Of a DNA stretch of 64,000 nucleotides, positions 33,870-42,686 are shown one piece after another (the first letter of the stretch is position 1; each line of letters begins with the position of its first letter). The DNA comes from Phycisphaerales bacterium (GTDB lineage: Bacteria > Planctomycetota > UBA1135 > UBA2386). Position numbers and translations under genes: made by a program. Below the pieces are notes generated by a model. It saw nothing but the letters and a program-made list of their open reading frames with translations. It was not told the DNA's origin and did no database searches. The stretch spans positions 62,001-126,000 of the forward strand of contig JADCJE010000047.1 of the NCBI GenBank assembly GCA_020247305.1, written 5' to 3'.

Positions 33870-34774
33870 CCGCCGCGCGCGCGTGGCTGGCCGCGCTCGC
33901 CGCGCTCGCCGCGTGCGCCGCACCGCCGCGCTGGCAGGACGACGTCGTGGCCGCGCTGCAGCAGGCGCGCCGCGAGCAGCGCGACCTCGTCGCCTACTTC
34001 CACCTGCCCGGCCGCGACGCCAGCGACCGCATGCGCGCGCAACTCGACGACCCGGCGGTGCTGCGCGCGCTCGCTGACGGCGACTTCGGCGCCGTGGTCG
34101 TCGATGGGCAGGCGCGGGCGGGCCTCTACGGCGCGTGGATCGGCGGCGGCGAAGGCATGGGCCTCGCGGTGCTCGACGCCGACGGGCGCTGCTACGCGGC
34201 GCGACCGGGCCCGCAGGATCCGCCCGAGGTCGCCGCGCTGCTGCGCTTGTGCGCCGCCGCGCGCGCGACGCTGCCGGAGTTGCGCCGCAAGGCCGGTGCC
34301 GGCGCGCCCGAGGACGTGCACGCGCTCGGCTCTGCGCTGCTGCGGCTCGGCAACCGCGTCGAGAGCGAGCCGCTGCTGACGGAAGCCGCGGTCGCCGGCG
34401 TCGTCGATGCGCGCCACCGCCTCGCCCGCCTGTTCGCGCTCGACGGCAACCTCACGGCGGCGCGCCGCTGGCTCAAGGATGCGCCGCGCACGGGGCCGGC
34501 GCTCGTCACCGAGGGCTACGTGCTGTTCAAGGAACGCAAGCACCCCGACGCCGTCGCCGCCTTCGAGCGCGCGCTCGCGCGGCAGGACCTCGGCGACGAC
34601 CGCCAGCGGGCGCTGCTCTACCTCGGCAAGGCCCTGCACGAGCAGAAGCGCGACGACCGCGCCGTGCCGGTGCTGGAAGCGCTCGCGGCCGAGGGCACCG
34701 GCAGCACCTTCGAGGCCGGCGCGCTGCACACGCTGTCCCACATCCGCAACCCGCAGCACGGTCACTCGCACTGA
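33866..34774 (+). CDS. Lipoprotein with thioredoxin-like domain lacking cysteines and TPR-like repeats
   Basis: A 302-residue protein. A lipoprotein-type signal (LAACAAPP, Cys about 17) is followed by a thioredoxin-fold-like domain (DLVAYFHLPGRDASDRMRAQL, then FGAVVVDGQ and GLAVLDADG). The position of the CxxC pair has no cysteine. From about 140 on come TPR/Sel1-like helices (LLRLGNRVESEPLLTEAA, FKERKHPDAVAAFERALA). It is probably a periplasmic scaffold rather than an oxidoreductase. The GTG start overlaps the peptidase stop (GTGA), so it is translationally coupled. The C-terminus is His-rich. Confidence 0.7.
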   Translation: MTAARAWLAALAALAACAAPPRWQDDVVAALQQARREQRDLVAYFHLPGRDASDRMRAQLDDPAVLRALADGDFGAVVVDGQARAGLYGAWIGGGEGMGLAVLDADGRCYAARPGPQDPPEVAALLRLCAAARATLPELRRKAGAGAPEDVHALGSALLRLGNRVESEPLLTEAAVAGVVDARHRLARLFALDGNLTAARRWLKDAPRTGPALVTEGYVLFKERKHPDAVAAFERALARQDLGDDRQRALLYLGKALHEQKRDDRAVPVLEALAAEGTGSTFEAGALHTLSHIRNPQHGHSH

Positions 34775-34787
34775 CCGCAGGCGGCGC

Positions 34788-34793
34788 TACAAC
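34788..34793 (+). promoter_or_regulatory. -10-like element before the NHL-repeat gene
   Basis: TACAAC ends 8 bases before the ATG at 34802. The surrounding GCGCTACAACC is identical to the element upstream of pyk. It suggests a leaderless transcript. Confidence 0.4.
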
Positions 34794-34801
34794 CGCCGCC
34801 G

Positions 34802-35845
34802 ATGCGCTTCCTGCCTTCGCTCGTCCTGTCCATGGCCATCGCTCCGCTCGCCGCCCAGAACGACGCGCCGCCGCGGGGCGCGCCGACGGCGGCCGCGCCA
34901 GCACTCGTGCCCGGCTCGATCCCCGGCGCCAGCTACGCCTGGGTCAAGGACTGGGGGCGACTCGAAGGCGGCAAGGACCTCGGCAACACGCACGGTTGCC
35001 TCGTCGTCGACCGCGACGGCAACGTGCTCGCCAACACCGACACCGAGCACGCGGTGATGACGTTCACCGCGGACGGCAAGCTGCTGCGCGCGTGGGGCAA
35101 GGAGTTCCACGGCGGCCTGCACGGCATGTGCCTGCGCGTCGAAGACGGCGAGCAGGCGCTCTACCTCGCGCACACGCGCCGCCACGAGATCGTCAAGACG
35201 AAGCTCGACGGCACGGTGCTGTGGACGCTCGGCTGGCCCGAGGCGTCGGGCATCTACCAAGACGAAGGCCAGTACAACCCGACGGCGGTCGCGGTCGGAC
35301 CCGACGGCCGCATCTTCGCCGCCGACGGCTACGGCCGTTCGTGGATCCACCTCTACGACAAGGATCGCAAGTACGTGAAGTCGTTCGGCGGCCCCGGCAC
35401 GGCGCCGGGCAAGCTGCAGACGCCGCACGGCATCTGGCTCGACGGCCGCGGCAAGGAACCGCTGCTGCTCGTCTGCGACCGCGAGAACCACCGCCTGCAG
35501 TGGTTCACGATGGACGGCGCGCACGTGCGCACGGTGGCCAAGGACCTGCGGCGGCCGTGCAACGTGGCGCCGCTGCCGGGCGGCGGCCTCGTCGTCGCCG
35601 ACCTCGCCGGCCGCATCACGCTGCTCGACAAGGACGACCAGCTCGTCTGCCACCTCGGCGACAACCCCGAGCCGGGCCTGCGCGCGCAGAACGGCGTGCC
35701 GCGCGAGAAGTGGCAGGACGGCGTGTTCCTGTCGCCGCACGGCGTGTGCGTCGATGCGCACGGCGCGATCTACGTGCAGGATTGGAACTTCCTCGGGCGC
35801 ATCAGCAAGCTCGTGCCGGTCGCCGCGCCCGCCGCCGGTCGCTGA
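34802..35845 (+). CDS. Secreted NHL-repeat beta-propeller protein
   Basis: A 347-residue exported protein with signal peptide (cleavage near LAA|QN, residue 19). About six NHL-type units follow, e.g. HGCLVVDRDGNVLANTDTEH, AVAVGPDGRIFAADGYG, GIWLDGRGKEPLLLVCDREN and HGVCVDAHGAIYVQDW. The pattern with conserved His, Asp-Asn and HRLQWF resembles the six-bladed propeller of peptidylglycine lyase-like proteins, but no catalytic identity is claimed. Stands alone, convergent with comEC. Confidence 0.8.
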   Translation: MRFLPSLVLSMAIAPLAAQNDAPPRGAPTAAAPALVPGSIPGASYAWVKDWGRLEGGKDLGNTHGCLVVDRDGNVLANTDTEHAVMTFTADGKLLRAWGKEFHGGLHGMCLRVEDGEQALYLAHTRRHEIVKTKLDGTVLWTLGWPEASGIYQDEGQYNPTAVAVGPDGRIFAADGYGRSWIHLYDKDRKYVKSFGGPGTAPGKLQTPHGIWLDGRGKEPLLLVCDRENHRLQWFTMDGAHVRTVAKDLRRPCNVAPLPGGGLVVADLAGRITLLDKDDQLVCHLGDNPEPGLRAQNGVPREKWQDGVFLSPHGVCVDAHGAIYVQDWNFLGRISKLVPVAAPAAGR

Positions 35846-35889
35846 CGCCTCGCGTCGTCGCCAGCGCGCGCCGCGCCGGCGCGCGCCAC

Positions 35890-38061
35890 TCACGGCGGAG
35901 GTCCCAGCGCGACCGGCTGCGCGCCGTGCGGCGCGCCGGGCAGCCAGATGGCGCCGCAGAGCCCTGTCGTCCACAGTGGCACGCCGCGCGCCGCCAGCAT
36001 GTCCCCAAGGCGCGTCGCGCCGTCCCCGGTGGCCGCCGAAGCGAGCGCCAGCCGCGGCGACACGGCCGCTAGCAGGCGCGCGGCGTTGGCGTTGGCGCGG
36101 CCGTGATGGGGCAGCACCAGCGCGTCGGCCGGCGGCGCCAGACCCTGTGCCAGCGCGGCGGCGACGCCGAGTTCCTGCGCGTCGCCGGTAAGCAGCACGC
36201 TGGTCGCGCCGAGTGCCGCGCGCACCCACAGGCTGTGGTCGTTGTCGGCGGCTCCGGCGGGCAGTTGCGGCGCGCCGACCAGCAGGTCGGGCCATGGCGT
36301 CGCGCGTTCGCCGGGCAGCAGGTGCTCGACCGCGGCGCCGTGTGCTGCGAGCAGCGCGGCCAGCGGCGAGCCGGCGAGTCGCGCCGGCAGCACGGCGGCT
36401 GCGACCCGCGTGCGTTCGAGCAGGGGACCAACCCCGCCGTGGTGGTCGACGTCGGCGTGGGTCACGACGAGCAGGTCGAGGCGGCGCTGCGGCATGGCGG
36501 CGACCAGCCGTTCCGCGGCGAGTCGCGGCGATTGCAGGCTGCCGCAGTCGACGGCGACCTGCCGACCGTCGGCGAAGCGCAGCAGGCAGGCTTGGCCATG
36601 GCCCACCGCGGCGAGGTGCAGGCCGCTCGGGCCGGGCGAGCCGAGCGGCGCGAAGTGCGGCGCGGCGAGCAGGGCGGCCGCCAGCGCCGCGCCGATGCGG
36701 TCGGGGCGGCGCCACAGCACGGCGAGCGCGGCGGCGAGGCCTGCTGCCAGCGCCATGGGGCCCGGCGCGCACAGTGCCGGCAGAGGCGTGCCCGGCAAGC
36801 CGTTGCCGGCGACCACCGCCGCAAGGTAGAGGTCGGCGACGTGCCCGATCGCCGGCGCCACGGCTGCGGCGGTCACCGGGGCGACCAGTCCAAGGCAGGC
36901 GAGGGACAGTCCGCCGAGCAGCAGGGCGCCGACCAACGGCGCCAGCAGCGGCGTCAACGCCACCGTCCACGGCGCAATCTGGCCGAAGAACCACAGCGTC
37001 AGCGGCGCGGTCAGCAGCGTCGCCCACGCCGATGCGCGCAGCGGCGCCACGAGCCAGCGCTGCGTGAACGTCCGGCCCGCGTCGGCGCCGGCGAGCAGCA
37101 GCCCGACGACGGCGGCGTAGCTGAGCAGGAAACTCGGCGTCGTCAGTGCAGCCGGTTGCGCGAGCACGGTGACCAGCGCCGGCGCCGCCAACAGCGCGGC
37201 GGCCCCGCACGGCCGACCGAGGTGCACGGCCAGCGCCGCGAGGCCGAAGCCGACGACCGCGCGCAGCACCGGGGGTTCGCCGCCGGTCACGAGCGCATAG
37301 ACGGCGAGCGCGCCGAGCACGGCGACCGTGCGGGCGCGGCTGGCCAGCAGCTTGCGGCGGCCGCGGCCGCCGCCGCCGCCCAGCAGGAAGGCGAGCATCG
37401 CCGCGTGCGCGCCGCTGACGGCTAGCAGGTGGCTGAGTCCGGTCGCGCGGTGCGCCGCCTGCGCTTCGTCGCCGGGGCGCGTGTCGCGGCCGAGCACCAG
37501 GCTGCCGACGAGCGCGCCGGCTTCGCCCGGCAGCAGGGCGAGCAACTGCCGTTCGAGCGCCCTGCGCGCCGCCGCGCCCGCGCGGCGGAGCGAAGCCGGC
37601 CCCGGGGTCACGGCCAGCGTGCCGACGACGGCGCGCAGCGGCGGCGCGACTCCGGGTGCGGCGGGCGCGCCGGCGCACGCGAGGCCGGCGAGCCGATCGC
37701 CGGGCAGAGCGTCGAGGTCGTCGTCGCAGTACAGCCGCAGCGGTTCGCCCGTGCGCGCAAGGTGCACGACGCAACCGCCGAGCACGGGCGTGCGCACGAT
37801 GCGCGCGACCTCGCCCGCGATCGCGACCGGCCCCGGCGGCGGGTTCGGCGGCAGCGGCGGCAGCGCCGGCCGGGCGGCGGCTAGGAACGCCGGCAGCGCG
37901 ATCGCGCCGGCGCGCAGGCCGGGGCGGGCCGAGGCGAGCGCGGCGAGCATTCCGGTCGCCGCGGCGACGGCGCCGAGCGCGAAGTGACCCGCAGCGAGCG
38001 CGGCGGTCGGCAGGGCCCACAGGCAGCAGGCGAGCACGGGCGAAGGTGCGGCGGGAAGCAT
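35890..38061 (-). CDS. comEC: ComEC/Rec2-type DNA-uptake channel
   Basis: A 723-residue competence protein forming the inner-membrane channel for transforming DNA. The N-terminal part has two or three helices and an OB-like segment (VAIAGEVARIVR). The Competence domain core is HLLAVSGAHAAMLA followed by many helices. The C-terminal metallo-beta-lactamase domain has VTHADVDHHGGVGPLL and late HHGRAN. Start at 38061 (MLPAAPSP) is chosen so that the gene does not run into coaD; an upstream ATG at 38109 is possible. Other competence genes are absent here, though the pseudopilin cluster lies 4 kb away. Confidence 0.9.
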   Translation of the reverse strand: MLPAAPSPVLACCLWALPTAALAAGHFALGAVAAATGMLAALASARPGLRAGAIALPAFLAAARPALPPLPPNPPPGPVAIAGEVARIVRTPVLGGCVVHLARTGEPLRLYCDDDLDALPGDRLAGLACAGAPAAPGVAPPLRAVVGTLAVTPGPASLRRAGAAARRALERQLLALLPGEAGALVGSLVLGRDTRPGDEAQAAHRATGLSHLLAVSGAHAAMLAFLLGGGGGRGRRKLLASRARTVAVLGALAVYALVTGGEPPVLRAVVGFGLAALAVHLGRPCGAAALLAAPALVTVLAQPAALTTPSFLLSYAAVVGLLLAGADAGRTFTQRWLVAPLRASAWATLLTAPLTLWFFGQIAPWTVALTPLLAPLVGALLLGGLSLACLGLVAPVTAAAVAPAIGHVADLYLAAVVAGNGLPGTPLPALCAPGPMALAAGLAAALAVLWRRPDRIGAALAAALLAAPHFAPLGSPGPSGLHLAAVGHGQACLLRFADGRQVAVDCGSLQSPRLAAERLVAAMPQRRLDLLVVTHADVDHHGGVGPLLERTRVAAAVLPARLAGSPLAALLAAHGAAVEHLLPGERATPWPDLLVGAPQLPAGAADNDHSLWVRAALGATSVLLTGDAQELGVAAALAQGLAPPADALVLPHHGRANANAARLLAAVSPRLALASAATGDGATRLGDMLAARGVPLWTTGLCGAIWLPGAPHGAQPVALGPPP

Positions 38062-38093
38062 CGCTGCATCCGTGCCTCGCCGCGGCCGGCGGT

Positions 38094-38099
38094 TACATT
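38094..38099 (+). promoter_or_regulatory. -10-like element before coaD
   Basis: TACATT ends 8 bases before the coaD ATG, the same spacing as at the NHL-repeat gene. A near-leaderless transcript is inferred. Confidence 0.42.
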
Positions 38100-38107
38100 C
38101 CCGGGCC

Positions 38108-38602
38108 ATGGTTTCCGCCCTCTATCCCGGCAGCTTCGACCCGGTGACGCGCGGTCACGTCGATCTCGTCGAGCGCGCCCTGCCGCTGTTCGACCGGTTG
38201 ACGGTCGCCGTCGGGGTGAACACCAACAAGCAGCCGACGTTCTCCGCCGACGAGCGCGTGGCCATGCTGCGCGACGTGCTGCCGAAGGATCCGCGCGTCA
38301 CGGTGACGACCTTCACCGGCCTCGTCGTCGACTTCTGCCGCCAGCAGGGCATCGGCGCGATCCTGCGCGGCGTGCGCACCGTGTCGGACTTCGAGTACGA
38401 GTACCAGATGGCGCTGACCAACCGCCACCTCGCGCCCGGCATCGAATCGGTGTTCGTGATGCCGAGCGTCCAGTACAGCTACGTGTCGTCGTCGCTGATC
38501 CGCGAGATCGTCCGCAACGGCGGCGACGTCAGTTCGTTCCTCCCGCCGCCGGTCGAGCGCGCCCTGCGCGCGCGCCTGCGGCCCGGTACCGCAACCCCAT
38601 GA
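38108..38602 (+). CDS. coaD: Phosphopantetheine adenylyltransferase
   Basis: A 164-residue nucleotidyltransferase of coenzyme A synthesis, joining 4'-phosphopantetheine and ATP to dephospho-CoA. It starts MVSALYPGSFDPVTRGHVDLV, containing the TxxH nucleotide-binding motif, and later has GIGAILRGVRTVSDFEYEYQMA and YSYVSSSLIREI. ATG 38108 is the family start. The TGA overlaps the ridA ATG by 4 bases. Confidence 0.96.
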   Translation: MVSALYPGSFDPVTRGHVDLVERALPLFDRLTVAVGVNTNKQPTFSADERVAMLRDVLPKDPRVTVTTFTGLVVDFCRQQGIGAILRGVRTVSDFEYEYQMALTNRHLAPGIESVFVMPSVQYSYVSSSLIREIVRNGGDVSSFLPPPVERALRARLRPGTATP

Positions 38603-38979
38603 AGCTCGTTCCCATCCAGTCTGCCGACGCGCCCGCCGCCATCGGCCCGTACAGCCAGGCCATCCAGGCCGGCAACCTGCTGTTCTGCTCCGGCCAGATC
38701 GCCCTCGACCCGAAGACCATGCAGATGGTCGGCGCGACGGCCGCCGAACAGGCCGAGCAGGTGCTGACGAACCTCACCGCCGTGTTGGCCCAGGCCGGCG
38801 CGTCGATGGCGCACGTCGCGCGCACGACCATCTACCTCGTCTCGATGGCCGACTTCGCCGCCGTCAACGAGGTCTATGGCAAGCACTTCGGCGGTCACAA
38901 GCCGGCGCGCGCGACCGTCGCGGTGAAGGAACTGCCCAAGGGCGGCCTCGTCGAGATCGACTGCATCGCGTGCCTGTGA
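38599..38979 (+). CDS. ridA: RidA family enamine/imine deaminase
   Basis: A 126-residue RidA (YjgF/YER057c) protein that hydrolyses reactive 2-aminoacrylate-type enamines. Conserved parts are AIGPYSQAI, LLFCSGQIALDP, ARTTIYLVSMADF, and the active-site Arg in KPARATVAVKELPKGGLVEID. Overlaps coaD upstream and the next membrane-protein gene downstream, each by 4 bases. Confidence 0.95.
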   Translation: MKLVPIQSADAPAAIGPYSQAIQAGNLLFCSGQIALDPKTMQMVGATAAEQAEQVLTNLTAVLAQAGASMAHVARTTIYLVSMADFAAVNEVYGKHFGGHKPARATVAVKELPKGGLVEIDCIACL

Positions 38980-40118
38980 CCCGCGGCCCGTCGGCCCGGC
39001 AGGTCCGCGCCCTGGCGCGGATCGCCGTCGCCTGCGCCACGTGGCTCGTGCTGTTGCTGCCGACGCTGTTGGCCGCGCGCGGCCTCGGCGCGCCGGCCCG
39101 GCCCGAGGAACTTGCATGCCTCGCCCGCGCCGCAGGGGCGGACGCCACCGGCCTGGAGACGGCGCCCGCGCGGGCCTTCTTCGCGCGCGCCGGTGGCTTC
39201 GCGCCGTTGCCCGACGAGGCTGCCGCCCGGCAGCAGGCCGTGGTGCGCGCGCGCACATGGCAGTTGGCGACGCTGCTGGCGACGACCTTTGCGCTGCACG
39301 CCGCCGTCGTGCTCGCGCGCGGCCGCTTGCACGCGCTGCTCGCGTGCGCGGCGTTCGCGCTGCTGCCGCCGCTCGCCTGCACGGGCCACGTGCTGCGCGC
39401 GGAAGGGCCGGCGACGGCGCTGGCCACGTTCGCGTGCCTGCTTCTGGTCGGGGTCGCCGCGCCGGCGCGCGGCGGGGCGCGGCGCAGCCGCTGGTTGCTG
39501 GCGCCCGAGCCGCTGCGCTGGGGGCTGGCAGCCTGTGCCGCCTGCGCCATCGGCTTCGCCGTGGCCATGCTGCCGACGCAGGGCGCCGTGCTGCTGGCGC
39601 CCGGCACGGTGTTGTTCGTCGCCGCCGCCCAGATGGCCCTGCGAACCGCGCGGCTCGTGCGGTGGGGCGGCTGGCTACGTCTGCCGGTGCGGGCGATGAA
39701 CCAGCGGCTGCTGCCGTGGACGTGCCTCACGCTCGGCGCGCCCGCGGCCGCGCTGGCGATGCTCGGGCGGGCGCTTCGCGGTCCGGCGGACGCGGTGGCG
39801 ACCTCGCTGCCGGGCGACGGTGTGCTGCCGATCGGCATCGCCGGCTTTGTGTTCGGCGCGATCGCAGCGCTCGGGGCCGTCGTCGCGGTCGTGCAGGTCG
39901 GCGGCTCGCTGCGGCGCACCGGCCGCATCACCGGCGGGCTCGTCCTGTTCGCAGTCGTCGCGATCACCGGCGCAGCCCACGTGCAGGCCGCGCCCGAGCG
40001 CGATGGTCTGCCGTTGGCGCCCGCGGTCGCGGTGCTGGTCGCGGAAGGCGCCTACGCGGTGCTGGCGTTGGCATGGCGCGCGACCGGCGCGCGCCGACGC
40101 GCGGTCACGGCGCCTTGA
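38976..40118 (+). CDS. Polytopic membrane protein, unknown function
   Basis: A 380-residue membrane protein with about seven or eight hydrophobic helices and short Arg-rich loops. No motif of a transporter or enzyme was seen. The chosen GTG at 38976 overlaps the ridA stop (GTGA); GTG 38970 is in the same frame. Its last 14 bases overlap the end of the converging TlpA-like gene. The composition is extremely Ala-rich. Confidence 0.6.
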   Translation: MTRGPSARQVRALARIAVACATWLVLLLPTLLAARGLGAPARPEELACLARAAGADATGLETAPARAFFARAGGFAPLPDEAAARQQAVVRARTWQLATLLATTFALHAAVVLARGRLHALLACAAFALLPPLACTGHVLRAEGPATALATFACLLLVGVAAPARGGARRSRWLLAPEPLRWGLAACAACAIGFAVAMLPTQGAVLLAPGTVLFVAAAQMALRTARLVRWGGWLRLPVRAMNQRLLPWTCLTLGAPAAALAMLGRALRGPADAVATSLPGDGVLPIGIAGFVFGAIAALGAVVAVVQVGGSLRRTGRITGGLVLFAVVAITGAAHVQAAPERDGLPLAPAVAVLVAEGAYAVLALAWRATGARRRAVTAP

Positions 40119-41250
40119 CGGCCGCGTCGACCGCCGCCGCCAGTTCCGCGCGCGCGTCCTCGGTCCCGGCGTGCAGGCCGAGCGCGGCGACCTTGCCAGC
40201 CCGGTCGATCACGTGCACCGCCGGGCCCTCGGCGAACCAGCGCAGCGCGGCGTCGGTCTGCGTGCCCTTGCCGTCGCAGACGAGCGGCAGGTCGAGGCCG
40301 AGCGGTTGCCGCGCCGCCGCGACGGTCGCAGCGTCGCGGTCGAGGCTGATGCCGCACACGGCGAGGCGGTCGCCATGGCGGGCGCGCAGCTCCCGCACCA
40401 GCGCGAGCAGTTGCGGCAGGTCGCGGTCGCCAACCGACAGGAAGGCCACGACGACGACCTTGCCGCGGCAGTCGGCGAGCGCGAACTCGCCGCCGCCGAG
40501 CGTCGGCGCGCGGAAGTCGATCGCGGCGTCGCCGCGCACGAGTTGCGTCGCGCGCAGGCGGTCCATGGCGACGCCGCCCCAGTAGGTCTTGGGCAGGTCG
40601 CGCGCCAGCTTGTCGAGCTCCTCGAAGCCCGCGTTCTCGGGCAGGTCCTCGCGATCGCGCAGGGCGTCGGCCTTGTGCCAGCGCACGAAGGCGCGCTGCT
40701 CGTCGTCGCCCGCCGCCGCCAAGGCCTTGGCGAACACCTCGTCGCCGGCCGGTATCTCCCGCAGCACGGTCATCAGCAGGCGGGCCATCGCCAGCCGGTC
40801 GGCCAGCGGCGCGTCCTTGCCGCGCGCGGCCGCGACCCACTCGTCGCGCAGCGGCTTGAGGCCGAGGTGCTGCGCCATGGTCGCCGCGGTGGCGAGCAGC
40901 AGCGCCGGCGCCTCCTTGCTGTCGATGCCGCGCAGCGCGGCGGTCGCCGCCTCGCGGTCGCGGCGGGCGAGCAGCAGGTCGGCCAGCATCAGGCGCCCGT
41001 TCCAGCGGTCGTCGCCGGCGGCGACGCCGGTCACGAAGGCGCGCAGCTCCTCGGTGTGGCGCGCCAGCAAGGCGTCGCGCTGTTCCCGCGCCGAGGACGC
41101 GTCGCCGCCGTCGCGTTGCCGCTGGTCGGCGGCGGCGTCGAGCGCCTGCGACTCCTTGACGAAGCGCTGCTGCAGTTCGGCGAGCGTCTTCTGGGCGGGC
41201 AAGGCGGCGGCGAGCAGCGGCAGGAGCGACAACGCGGCGGCGCGGATCAT
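40105..41250 (-). CDS. Secreted thioredoxin-fold protein without redox cysteines
   Basis: A 381-residue exported protein. Signal peptide ends near LPA|QK. A helical middle part of about 200 residues follows, then a TlpA/AhpC-like domain (AAIDFRAPTLGGGEFALADCRGKVVVVAFLS). The site where CxxC should stand reads SVGDRDLP. The remaining fold (VCGISLDRD, PAVHVIDRAGKVAALG) is normal. So it is probably non-redox. The start at 41250 is preferred because TATGCT, a good -10, spans the alternative ATG at 41262. Confidence 0.75.
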   Translation of the reverse strand: MIRAAALSLLPLLAAALPAQKTLAELQQRFVKESQALDAAADQRQRDGGDASSAREQRDALLARHTEELRAFVTGVAAGDDRWNGRLMLADLLLARRDREAATAALRGIDSKEAPALLLATAATMAQHLGLKPLRDEWVAAARGKDAPLADRLAMARLLMTVLREIPAGDEVFAKALAAAGDDEQRAFVRWHKADALRDREDLPENAGFEELDKLARDLPKTYWGGVAMDRLRATQLVRGDAAIDFRAPTLGGGEFALADCRGKVVVVAFLSVGDRDLPQLLALVRELRARHGDRLAVCGISLDRDAATVAAARQPLGLDLPLVCDGKGTQTDAALRWFAEGPAVHVIDRAGKVAALGLHAGTEDARAELAAAVDAAVKAP

Positions 41251-41257
41251 GCGGCCG

Positions 41258-41263
41258 AGCATA
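41258..41263 (-). promoter_or_regulatory. -10-like element of the TlpA-like gene
   Basis: Minus-strand TATGCT ends 7 bases before ATG 41250 and overlaps an upstream in-frame ATG (41262). This argues for the shorter start and a leaderless mRNA. Confidence 0.38.
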
Positions 41264-41333
41264 GCGCCACGACGCGGGTCGAGGTTGCAGCGACGCGCTT
41301 GCGCTGCCGCGGCGGATGGCGTGCGATGGCGGC

Positions 41334-42686
41334 ATGCCGCCGGTGCTGCAGGTCCGCGATCTGGCCGTCCATGCCGCGGCGGGCACGGTCGTGCGGCTGC
41401 CGCGGCTCGAACTGCCGGCCGGCGGCGCGGTGGCGCTCGTCGGGCCCTCGGGCTGCGGCAAGTCGACGCTGCTCGCAGCGCTGCTCGGCGTGCTGCAGCG
41501 GCCGGGCTGGCGGGTCGCCGGCGAGATCCACTTCGGTGGCGAGGGCGCGGCGACCGGCGATGGTGCGGCGCGGCGGGCGTGGCTGCGCCGGGCCGCCGCC
41601 TTCCTGCCGCAGGATCCGCACGCTGCCTTCGACCCGCTGCCGACGATTGGCCGCCAGTTGCACGACGCGACCGGCGAGACCGCCGTCGAGTGCGCCCGGA
41701 TGCTCGGCTGGCTCGGCGTCGCGGCGGCGCCGGCCGTCGCGTCGCGGCGACCGCACCAGATCTCAGGTGGCCAGGCGCAGCGGGCGCTCCTGGCGATCGC
41801 CTTCCTGCGCCGGCCGCAGGTGTGCATCGTCGACGAACCGACGGCGCATCTCGATGAGGCGATGGCGACCGAGCTCGTCGGCCACCTGCGCGTCCTGCGC
41901 CGCAACGGCGCCGCCTTGTTGCTGGCCACGCACGACCGCCGCTTCGCCCGTGCCCTCGACGCCGAGGTCCTCGCGGGCGTGGACGGCGTGTTCACGCCCG
42001 CCGCTGCGGCGGAGGCGCCGTGGCCCGTGCGCCGCGACCGCGACGTCGGTCCGGCCGCGCCGGTGCTGGCGGCGCGCGGGCTCGCGGTCGCGCACGGCCG
42101 CGACGTCGTGCTGCGCGACTGCGACCTCGCGGTCGGGCGCGGCGAGGTGGTGGCCGTGCTCGGTCCGTCCGGCAGCGGCAAGTCGACGCTGCTGCACGCG
42201 TTCGCCGGCCGTCTGCCGCTCGCGACCGGCGCCGTCGATCGTCCGGCGCGCACGACGGCGGTGCAGTTGGTGCCGCAGGACGCGCACGGTTCCCTGACGC
42301 CCGGCGTTGCGATCGGTCGCCTGGTCGACGAGGTCGCCGCCGACGGCTTCGTCCGCGCGCAGGCGGCCGCGGCCCTCGGCCTCGCCGCGGCGACGCTGGG
42401 CCGGTCGCGCGAGGCGTTGTCCGGCGGCGAGCGCCGCCGCGCGGCGTTGCTGCGCGCGCTCGCGGTGCAGCCCGACGTCTTGCTGCTCGACGAGCCGACG
42501 GCGTCCCTCGATCGCGCCACGGCGATCGCGGTGGTGGGGGCGCTGCTGGAGTTGCGACGCGACCGCGGGCTCGCCATCGTGCTCGCCACCCACGACGAAG
42601 CGCTGGCGGCGGCCGTCGCCGACCGGGCCTGCGTGTTGCGGGGAGGCCAGACATGTCCCATCGCCTTGCCGTCGCCGCCGTGCTGA
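41334..42686 (+). CDS. Double ATP-binding ABC protein (peptide/nickel type), orphan
   Basis: A 450-residue protein of two fused ABC ATPase domains. Domain 1: Walker A GPSGCGKST, signature ISGGQAQRAL, Walker B VCIVDEPTAHLD. Domain 2: Walker A GPSGSGKST, signature LSGGERRRAAL, Walker B VLLLDEPTASLD. Q-loop phrases such as LPQDPHAAFDPLPTIG resemble the Dpp/Opp/Nik family, where fused pairs (like YejF) drive import. No permease or binding protein lies nearby. The 3' end overlaps the next gene by 34 bases. Confidence 0.85.
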   Translation: MPPVLQVRDLAVHAAAGTVVRLPRLELPAGGAVALVGPSGCGKSTLLAALLGVLQRPGWRVAGEIHFGGEGAATGDGAARRAWLRRAAAFLPQDPHAAFDPLPTIGRQLHDATGETAVECARMLGWLGVAAAPAVASRRPHQISGGQAQRALLAIAFLRRPQVCIVDEPTAHLDEAMATELVGHLRVLRRNGAALLLATHDRRFARALDAEVLAGVDGVFTPAAAAEAPWPVRRDRDVGPAAPVLAARGLAVAHGRDVVLRDCDLAVGRGEVVAVLGPSGSGKSTLLHAFAGRLPLATGAVDRPARTTAVQLVPQDAHGSLTPGVAIGRLVDEVAADGFVRAQAAAALGLAAATLGRSREALSGGERRRAALLRALAVQPDVLLLDEPTASLDRATAIAVVGALLELRRDRGLAIVLATHDEALAAAVADRACVLRGGQTCPIALPSPPC

